Assembly: GCA_026214975.1 (NCBI GenBank)
Contig: CM047806.1
Span: forward strand, 49,245,947 to 49,309,946
DNA: 64,000 nucleotides
Reading direction: 5' to 3'
Origin: Gentiana macrophylla
Taxonomy: Eukaryota; Streptophyta; Magnoliopsida; Gentianales; Gentianaceae
Numbering within the stretch: the stretch's first letter is position 1; each line of letters starts with the position of its first letter. The notes under the pieces were generated by a model. The model was not told the DNA's origin and searched no databases. It saw only the letters and a list, made by a program, of their open reading frames with translations. Of this stretch, positions 56,141 through 64,000 are shown in pieces. Both the position numbers and the translations under genes were made by a program.

Positions 56141-56929
56141 ACTGTTTCGCCTAAGCCAATCTCTATTATTCTTCACTGTAGGAAAAGTGCATTTCTCAGA
56201 AAATGCAAAAAATGATTTACCAATCTGATGATGTCGAAAAAGTCATCTCATTTTAGCGGTGGATTTGTGGTGGATATCTGGCTATTATGTGTATAAAAGT
56301 GGTGGTGCTCAAGAACAAGATGAAGATCTTCCAGAGCAAGATGGGGGAGGGTTTGGTGTTTTGTGTTTTATGACCTGAGCCTGAAGAGGCTGCCTACGTA
56401 CCCTTAGTAAGGGATTAAGCCATGCGTAGTTCTGGAAGTGAAGTTTTCCCCCTTTGTAATGAAGGTGATGTTGCTGTTTATAGAGGTGATATGCCAACTA
56501 TTTCCAGGCTGGCGAGAGTAGGATAGCTCTCGAGAGCTGTCAGGCCGGTGAACTGAGAGCTGGCGGACCCAAAGCCTTTGGCGGACCTGAAGCCTTTGAC
56601 GGCTCTAAATAAGGATCCGCGGGCCGAATTACAATTTAGGAATATCAATGGCCACATAATCCGTGCCTTAAGAATTATTTAGAAATGTTAGGCATGGAGT
56701 AAAGCCTGCTCGCGGATCTGTTGCCCTGAAATACCGTGACGGCCCGCTATTGGTTGATCACCTGTTAGCTTTGCCTAAATGTCATACTCAGAGTAGGTCT
56801 TTTCGTTGCTTGTGTGTTGTTGATCGACTTCGCCTCTGTGGCTTGTGTCATGAATTGACTCTGCTTTTTTTGTAGCTTTTGTGTCGCGAATCGACTTAGC
56901 CTTTGGTCTTGTAGAAGGCTCGCTCGAAG
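56141..56929. other. Noncoding spacer leading into the repeat-rich block
   Basis: No gene recognised. From about 56510 it has GAGAGCT-type motifs that recur through 60 kb. Confidence 0.4.
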
Positions 56930-57110
56930 GCGAGTTCCAAATATGAAGTTGGTCTTATAAAGTGCTCGCTTGAAGGTGAGTTCCAAATATGATGCCGAGC
57001 TTAGATCAGTTTTATAAAATGCACGCTCGAAGGCGAGTTCCAAATATGATGTTGAGCTTAGGTCGGTCTTATAAAATGCTCGCTCGAAGGCGAGTTCCAA
57101 ATGTGTTTTG
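56930..57110. repeat. Tandem repeat, about 55-65 bp unit, four copies
   Basis: CTCGCTCGAAGGCGAGTTCC with AAATATGA and TTATAAAATGC repeats at about 56920, 56965, 57025 and 57080. CTCGCTCGAAGGCGAG is itself palindromic. Confidence 0.85.
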
Positions 57111-57179
57111 ATGGGCGGAGTGCCTTGTCTTCATATGGTTTGGCTTATTTGGGCTCTTAGCCTCTAGCAAATTTGAAGT

Positions 57180-57700
57180 TATAATTGGGCGGATAGCCTT
57201 AACTTCGTATAATTTGGCATTTCAGGATTTTTGGTCCCTAGCCGGTTCAAAGCTGTAAATGGGCGGATAGCCTTAGCTTCATAATATTTGGCTTCTTGGG
57301 CCTTTGGCCTCGAGCCGGTTCGAGGCTTTAAGTGGGCGGATAGCCTTAGCTTCATATGATTTGGCATTTTAGGATCTTTGGTCCCTAGCCGGTTCGAAGC
57401 TGTAAATGGGCGGATAGCCTTAGCTTCATAAGATTTGGCTTCTTGGGCCTTTGATCTCTAGCCGATTCGAAGCTGTAAATAGGCGGATAGCCTTAGCTTC
57501 ATATGATTTGGAATTTTAGGATCTTTGGTCCCTAGCCGGTTCGAAGCTGTAAATGGGCGGATAGCCTTAGCTTCATAAGATTTGGCTTCTTGGCCCTTTG
57601 GCCTCGAGCCGATTCGAAGCTGTAAGTGGCCGGATAGCCTTAGCTTCATATGATTTGGCATTTCAGGATCTTTGGTCCCTAGCCGGTTGGAGGTTGTAGG
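57180..57700. repeat. Tandem repeat, about 60-bp half-units in a 120-bp higher order
   Basis: GGGCGGATAGCCTTAGCTTC begins each half-unit. Two alternating variants follow: ATATGATTTGGCATTT with GGATCTTTGGTCCCTAGCC, and ATAAGATTTGGCTTCTTGGG with CCTTTGGCCTCGAGCC. About eight to nine half-units are present. Confidence 0.9.
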
Positions 57701-57905
57701 GGGTGGATAGCCTTGACCTTTTGTGGGCTATGACGGGCGGAGAGCCTTAAGCCTTTTGGAGGTCATATTGGGCACGTATAGCCTTGACCTTTTTTGGGCT
57801 ATGACGGGCAGAGAGCCTTAAGCCTTTTGGAGGTCGTATTGGGCGCGTAGCCTTGACCTTTTTTGGGCTATGACGGGCAGAGAGCCTTAAGCCTTTTGGA
57901 GCCGT
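57700..57905. repeat. Tandem repeat, about 65-bp unit, three copies
   Basis: GAGAGCCTTAAGCCTTTTGG and TAGCCTTGACCTTTTTTGGG alternate three times. The unit is related in design to the preceding array (GGCGGATAGCC). Confidence 0.85.
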
Positions 57906-58427
57906 GCTTTTAAGCGGACGGACTTGTTGGTGAAGAGAAATTCCATTTCGACGACGAGTTGATTTCTGGTGCGTTCCGAAAATAAGAAGGCTCGTCCTGC
58001 CAATTTTGGTAGGGAGAGTTCCAAAATAAGATAGCTCGTCCCGCCACTTTAGGATGGGAGAGTTCCAAAAAGTAAGATACCGTAACCATTGAAGTTGTAG
58101 AAATAAAACCCATTGAGAGCTTGTATTTTGAGAGCTCGTAACTTGGGGAGCTTGAGAACTCGTAATTCGGGGAGCTTGAGAGCTCGTTTTGGGGTACTCA
58201 TTTCGGCGGCCCCATTTTATGCCTGGTGAATCTGTGGTGAACATGGTGGTCACGATAGAGATCTTTACTCTTTTGATCGTAACTTTAACTTTGGCCGCTC
58301 TTTGGGCTTTGAATGCATATTTGCTTTGTTTCTTCCAATGATTTTCCAGGTGTTTTTGAGTTTGTATCTTTATTTTTGCTCAAAATATTCCCCCTTTTTC
58401 GAGTCCGTTATTTGGGTCCGACGTATC

Positions 58428-58429
<2 letters not shown>

Positions 58430-58505
<76 letters not shown>
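58430..58505. repeat. (TA)n microsatellite
   Basis: About 37 TA units. The flank GGGTCCGACGTATC also precedes the short TA stretch at 59525, so the surrounding unit (about 58380-58640 and 59490-59640) is duplicated. Confidence 0.95.
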
Positions 58506-58508
<3 letters not shown>

Positions 58509-58884
58509 CCCCTTGTTTTTAAGTAGGTCGAGGAAATTAAAGCATCGAACTTTAAAAATAATTGAGCTAAAAGCCTTACTTGTTTCTGTTGAGCTTGATG
58601 GTCGAGTCGAAAAATTTCAATATGCGACCCTCTTGTTTCAAGCAAGGTCGTTGTGGGCTTGGTTGAAATAAATGTAGCATTCGTTTTATTCCCGTCTGTT
58701 TGAAAATTTCCACCCCCGGCCCCCTTGTTTCAAGTAAGATCGGAGCTATGACATAACGAGCTTGTTGGAAACAAGTTCCGAATCCAAAGTATTAGTTCAA
58801 AAATTCCGACATGCGGCCCCCTTGTTTTTGGCGAGGTTGAGATCTCGAGTAACTTGTCTGAAACAAATGTTGAGGTCGATATCC

Positions 58885-58980
58885 AAGGCTATAACACTGG
58901 GCTTAGAGCTTGCCGAGTTGAGGGTTGGGCTTAGAGCTTGCCGAGCTGAAGGTCGGGCTTAGAGCTTGCCGATCTAAAAT
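58885..58980. repeat. Tandem repeat, about 29-bp unit, three copies
   Basis: GGGCTTAGAGCTTGCCGA occurs three times in a row, each followed by GT/GC/TC variants. Confidence 0.85.
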
Positions 58981-58984
58981 TATC

Positions 58985-60524
58985 CGGTGCAATTAATTAT
59001 GGAGAGCTCGTTGACATAGAGTTCGCAACTAGAGAGCTCGTTGATAGAGAGCTCGTTGATAAAGAGCTTATAATAAGAGGGCTCGCTTCCGCGGCCTTAC
59101 ATCTGGCGTCCTTATGTTGGGTGAGCTTGAGAGCTCATTTTTGGAGAGCTCGTAAAGGGAGCGTTTAGACATGTGTTAGTATTTCGGCCGTAACTTTCGG
59201 CCCATATGTCCGTTTTGCGCACATGACCCTATTTCGGAAAGCTCTTTCCGATGCCGACGACACAATGAACCGCTGAAAGGCCGTTCACGGCCATTTTGAA
59301 GCTAGAATCAGCTGTTTACCCTTGCATTTCGGACATCGAAGACTTTTTGCATGCTTCACACATTTTTCTTGTTTTGTTTGGGAATTCAATAAAGATCCGA
59401 TTCCAGATTCGCTCGTTTAGGAAAGTCCGTGATTTCATCATCTTGATTTCTGTGCTGATATATTTTCGCAATAAATTTTGTAATCTCATCTTTTTCGAGT
59501 CCACTATCTGGGTTCGACGTATCCGTACATATATATGCAGGTGCTAAAAATACTTGGACTGAAATTCTTACTTGTTTCTGATGGGCTCGACGGCTGAATC
59601 GAAAAATTCGATGCGCGGCCCCCTTTCTTGAGAGAATTCACTGTTAGAGAGCTTGAGAGCTCATTTTGGCGGGTTCAGATTGACGGCCTCGTTCTTGGCA
59701 GCTTCATTTTAGTCGGCCTCCTTCTTGGTGTGCTAATAACTTGGAGGGCTTGAGAGTTTGTGACTCTGAAGAGCTGAAGAGATTGTATCTGGAGAGCTGA
59801 AGAGCTCGTATATGGCTAGCTGAAGAGCTCATATCTGGTGGCCCCCTTCTTGGCGGCCTCATTCTGGGCGGACTCGTTTTGGTCGGTCCCCTTCTGGGCG
59901 GACTCATTCTAGTCGGCCCCATATTTGGCGAGCTCATTTTGGAGAGCTTGGGAGTTCACCACTTGGAGAGTTTGGAGAGCTCATTCTAGGCGGACTCATT
60001 CCGATCGGGCTCATAGCTTGAAGATCTTGAGAGCTCGTAACTCAGAGCTTGGGAGCTCATTCTTGCGAGCTCATACTGGCGGCCTCATACTGGGTAGACT
60101 CGTTCTGGTCGGCCCCGTAGATCTGCCCTTGCCACCAACTATATCGTACTATTTGATTCGCTTTTACGCTAAAAGACAACAAGTACTCTGAAAAGTGGGT
60201 GGCCAACTGTCTCTGACGCACAATAAATCGTACTATTTGTTCTACAGGAGGCTTGCACGGCGTCTTGTCGATAGAGACGTTTCCGGCGAGCTGATGGCGG
60301 TCACAACGAGAGTGACGCCGGAAAATCCAAGAACCCATAGAGATTGGTGATAAATCAAACTCAAACTCTATGGATTGTGTGATTTTCTCCTTTAAATGCA
60401 TTAGCTCAGTGAAAAACTTGAAGGGTAGCCCCAAGTGTGTGTTGATGTTGATGAATGCCGGGCGGAAAACCGAAAAAGGGGTGGTTTCAGGCCACCGGAA
60501 AACCAAAAATAGGTGAAGATCTTA
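58985..60524. repeat. GAGAGCTCGT-rich repeat region
   Basis: Dozens of variants of GAGAGCTCGT and CTTGAGAGCTC occur with GGCGGCCTC/GGCCCC blocks. It is noncoding in both strands apart from short chance frames, and looks like the repeat-rich noncoding part of a large LTR element, but I see no defined ends. Confidence 0.5.
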
Positions 60525-60740
60525 CCATTGGATGAAGATCTTGGAGATCTTGATAAGGATCTTGTAGTTTTGGAGAAAAATATTGAAGATCTGGAGAAAG
60601 ATCTTGTAGATTTGGAGGGGATCCTGTAGATCTAGATGGTGCTCTTGGAGATCTTGTTGAAGACTTGGAGATTTTGATGTAGACCTTGTCAAAATTTCGA
60701 AGATCTGGAAATCCGGACGAACTGGATGAAGATCCTGTTG
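60525..60740. repeat. GAAGATCTTGGAGAT degenerate tandem repeat
   Basis: A unit of about 18-24 bp, GATCTTGNAGAT with variants, repeats roughly ten times. Confidence 0.75.
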
Positions 60741-60773
60741 AAGGTTCAACCGGAAAACCAAAAGATGTGCGGT

Positions 60774-62121
60774 TGTTGGTCCCAGAGAAGGGTAAAACTA
60801 TAGTCAGAGTGGGGTGAATGACTATAGTGGAGTTTCAAAAACTTTTCTTGTATTTAAAATCTTTTGGGCAGTGGATAAGTCCCTTCTTAATATGTTATTT
60901 CAAAGTAGTTTATGCAATCACAGATATAAGATATAATATATCAATTAAATAGATATAGTAAGGTAAATTGCTGATAGTAAATTGACACAAGGCTTATAGT
61001 GGTTCAGGGTGGTGTAATCCCTTAATCCACTATTCTCCTGTGATGATTTGAGGAATTCACTATTGTTTTCACAGATACAATAGTCTGATTGTCCTTGACT
61101 ACACAAGCTTCACAATCTTCAAGACTATCACTCCTCGACCGCAATGCCTTGACTTGGTGACTAAGTCTCTTTCACTGCTCCTTGGGAACAAATCCTTCAG
61201 CAGCTATCACAAACACAACTCCTTCTCAGATGGCTCTGATTCAGTTGCTTGATTGAAGTGAATTAGATTCACCAAACTTTTTGATCAATCTCAATGCTTG
61301 ATGTTGATATTGTAGCTCTCTGATTTGAGTTGATCACTATATATTTCTTTTTAAGCACATGTAGAAGGCTTTTCACTTTGACAGAGTTTCTACTTTTAAG
61401 TTCTCAGATTTGATCGTTCTCTTGTGTATTTTTCTTGTCTGTCAATGCCTTCTATTTATAGCCTTGATAATCCTTGATTTGAATTTCCGTCCGTTGGCTA
61501 TATTAATGAGGTGATTTTTCTTCAAACGTTTATCAGAAAATCCGTCCTTGATTGATCCTCCATTGATTGTGCATTTAATGCTTGATCTTATGTATCTTCT
61601 TCATATTCCAAACTGATAAAGTAAGGTTTACTTATCCGTTCTCTGAATGGTCAAGTGACCCATCTGACTTTGCCTCTTAGATCTTCCTTCACAGCTTTGT
61701 CTTTACTCAGCCGATAGTCAGTTTACTTTGCCGATTCACTGTTTCCTTCTTTCTTTTCAGTTCAGGAGAATCCTTGTACTTCACTGATCCTTGAATTGTG
61801 TGAGATGAGTGTACACCATATTTAAACATTAAGTTCATCACTTGAAACATAACTTAGACTTATCCACGGTCATCACAGACTTCCTTGGTCATAAGTCAGA
61901 CCATAATGTCTTCATGCTTCTCTGCTGGTACTTGGCTGGCTTTACTCTGCCGAAAATCTGTTTCACTTTGCCGTCCTACCAACTAGTACAATACTTGCCT
62001 GACTCAACTTATACAACATGTCAGACTCTAAGTAAATACTTATACAGAGAGTTCTAACTTATTTCAGGCTTGCTATAACAGCTAGTATGGCCATCATCAA
62101 AACATAATAAAATGTTCCTAA
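60774..62121 (-). repeat. 3' LTR of a SIRE/Maximus-like Ty1/copia element
   Basis: The plus strand starts TGTTGGTCCCAGAG, so the minus-strand LTR ends CCAACA. The other edge lies at 62104-62121, next to a minus-strand polypurine tract AAAAAGAGGGGAAA (62138-62125). The inner edge reads GGCATCATCAAAAAGAGGGG and TGTTTTGATGATGG, phrases typical of SIRE-type elements. The exact right edge is uncertain by about 17 bp. The element's body continues to the right. Confidence 0.6.
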
Positions 62122-62306
62122 AAATTTCCCCTCTTTTTGATGATGCCAAAACCCTCATAAGCCTAAAAATAAGTATGCCACAATTTTTATAATAAATATT
62201 GGAATAAAACTCAACAATTTTATTCATCCGTTTAAGGGCAATAAGATATTGCATCTTTTTATTCAAGAACAAAGGCATATAGAAATAATTCAATTAGACA
62301 GAAGGG

Positions 62307-64000
62307 CTACTTCTTCTTTTCTTCAAACCTGGTGCCTTTGCCTTTGATGCCTTTGCCCTTATCTGTTGGGCTTGCCTTCTTTCCACTGGATCTCGCAGGC
62401 TTTGAGCTTTCTTCCCCCTTTTTGGCAGCACCAAAACGTGCTTCAAGATTTTCATTTGTTGCTTCAGACTGAGGGAGAGAACCATACCTTTGTTCCAGAA
62501 TTTTGTTGTTGGCCGTAGTGACATTTATCTGAGTGTCAAGTTGCTGGCCAGAAAATTCCATCACCTCATCTAGATGTTGAAGTTGATGAGTGTGAGCATT
62601 TAGAGTTTCCACCAGAGGTTTGAGATTGTTATCAATCTTGTCAGCATGGAACTCAAGGTTGGTTTGGACATGGTAGGGGATGAGCTGCTGTAAGTTGCAA
62701 AGCAAGTTTCCTTGTTTCTCCATGACCTCATCTTGAATTTTAATGTGACTGATGAGGGCTTCAATTTTGTGATTGAAGGAGGTTGCTCCACTCCGTAAAA
62801 CAGCTTTCAGGTTTTGCCTGCTGTGATACTGCTTTTCCAAGTCTACAATCAGAGGTTGAATGTCCAGATTGAAGAGTCTTTCTGGATCAATTTCCTCTGG
62901 TGCCTTTTCAACATCCTCATCATCTTCATCTTCCTCCTTCTCTATCTCCACCTCATCTTCTTACTCTTTCTCTTCTTCTTTTTCACTTTCTTTTTCTTCC
63001 TCATTAGACTCAGGGTCATTGAGGGGTTGCTGGGGGGTGTTGACTTCTTCATTTGCCAGAGGTGTGACTTTCTCTGCTACTGTTCCCACTTGATCAATGC
63101 TGGGGGAGTTGACATGTTCAGCGAAGTGAGTTTTATCAGCTGGCTCACTCGACCGTTTGTCAACTTTGCTGATGCTTCTGAGAATCGCTTCCTGGATTGT
63201 CAGATCATCATCAGAAATCTCCATCTTTTCTTGATCATCTTCAAGATGACTACTGTCTATCTGTGCTTCCTCTGTCTCAGCTTTTTGATCCTCAAATGTC
63301 TTTTCTTCTTCGTCATCTATCTCTTCTTCTGCAGATGGAATAAGTTGGTATCCATCCTCACCTTCCTCCAGATATGTCACTTCTTCTTGTTTCTCTTCCT
63401 CCATTGCTATATCATCACTGATCACCACTGGGTTGTCCAGATTGCTGGCACTTACCACTGGGATGTCCTCTTGTGCTTTTTGCGATCTAGTTCGTCTTCC
63501 CATCCCTGATTTACTGCCTTCGGGTGCTTTTGTTTTTCATCCGGTAGAGGGTTTGGGTTTCAGAGATGCCTTGATGTAGGTAAACATCACCTTTGACTTG
63601 TGTGGAGGCTGCAGATTTGTGGGTTTCACTTTTAATGAGTCAAATAGGTGTTGAAGAGGGAACCCATATGATTTCCTTTCCTAGAACTCACCTTTCTTCT
63701 GCAAACCCTTGCTTGGTGCCGTAATTGACAGATCTATTTCCTTTTGAATCTGCTCTTTCAATCTATTGAAGACAAAAGTTGCCCAGTCAAAGTGAAAGCC
63801 TTGATAGACTATTGCCATTAGCTTGACCCATACCTCGGTCAAGTTTTCCATCGACCCTTTCTTTCCTTCGATGTTCTTGGTAATGATAGGTGCGAACTCA
63901 GCAAATGGAAGTTTGAGTGCCGATCTTGGGAGGTTGTAGGTTTTGCTGTTCTTTTTGGGGCTTTTGGCTATCTCATCCCAGAAGGTCTTGATGTTAACCT
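62307..64000 (-). pseudogene. Accessory (env-like/coiled-coil) ORF of the SIRE-like element, partial
   Basis: One minus-strand frame runs from the window edge to a stop at 62307, broken only by in-frame stops TAG (63683-63681), TGA (63539-63537) and TAA (62963-62961). The part at 64000-63690 (FWDEIAKSPKKNSKTYNLPR, LTEVWVKLMAIVYQGFHFDW) resembles the putative plant transposon protein domain found after pol in such elements. Then come a very acidic region (63503-62961), a helical segment (LDIQPLIVDLEKQYHSRQNL and NHKIEALISHIKIQDEVMEK) and a basic lysine-rich tail. The role of this ORF in plant retroelements is not settled. A simple host gene is unlikely because the LTR follows directly. Confidence 0.6.

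Noticed and set aside
57180..57700. CRISPR-like array
   Set aside because: Units are directly adjacent variants without unique spacers, in a plant nuclear context; this is an ordinary tandem repeat.
58302..58645. Open frames through the TA microsatellite
   Set aside because: They consist mainly of alternating Tyr-Ile from (TA)n and appear on both strands.
62814..63509. 231-codon plus-strand frame rich in Phe/Leu, membrane-like
   Set aside because: It is the antisense of the acidic Glu/Asp-rich retroelement ORF; GAA/GAG codons read backward give Phe/Leu.

Overview
This window is nuclear DNA from a flowering plant, most likely a eudicot. The evidence is a spliced host gene with GT-AG introns, fragments of plant-only gene families (NPH3-type BTB protein, UDP-glycosyltransferase, plastid coproporphyrinogen III oxidase), a plastid 23S rRNA insertion, and a dense load of plant transposons (Ty3/gypsy chromoviruses, SIRE-like, TRIM, MULE, PIF/Harbinger, pogo/Lemi1, Stowaway, hAT, SINE, Helitron). 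I cannot name the species from sequence alone. Only one apparently functional host gene is visible; most other coding sequence is transposon-derived, captured, viral or broken.

Layout. 1-5276: 3' part of a degenerate Tekay/Del-like Ty3/gypsy element with a 2.27-kb LTR, abutting a broken UDP-glycosyltransferase fragment (5277-5773). 6711-7469: a MITE with long inverted repeats. About 7.7-13.1 kb: the host gene, 11 coding exons and 371 codons, with a SINE and a hAT-like MITE in its introns and one GC-AG intron. 13.3-20.4 kb: a MITE, then a DNA-transposon cluster studded with GTCAGAAT motifs, split by a young Reina-like retrotransposon (14961-20142, target duplication CGTCG) whose core has been inverted. 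20.9-24.3 kb: a putative Helitron carrying broken exons of an NPH3-type gene and of coproporphyrinogen oxidase. 26.2-34.0 kb: a 7.7-kb palindrome made of two head-to-head MULE copies with OTU and SWIM domains. 34.9-40.0 kb: a 5.1-kb palindrome made of two PIF/Harbinger copies. 40.0-44.9 kb: a region ending in a second Helitron terminus, with an intact TRIM inside. 45.8-46.5 kb: a SINE with a 24-bp target duplication, then an array of CGTCCAAATTTTGGACG-like palindromes. 47.3-50.6 kb: a DUF1985-Ulp1 protease gene of transposon type, joined at its 5' side to plastid 23S rRNA. 51.3-56.2 kb: a cluster of endogenous geminivirus-like sequences. 56.5-60.8 kb: tandem-repeat-rich DNA. 60.8-64.0 kb: LTR and accessory ORF of a SIRE-like element running off the window.

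The most unusual part is 51.3-56.2 kb. It holds two Rep copies, three movement-protein-like copies, a coat-protein-like segment and one origin hairpin that keeps the canonical geminivirus nonanucleotide. These are arranged in both orientations and interrupted by a pogo transposon. Carrying Rep and a DNA-B-type movement protein in one locus is the observation I would follow first. Next come the two adjacent transposon palindromes (possible hairpin RNA sources), the Helitron with captured host exons, and the retrotransposon with a duplicative internal inversion.
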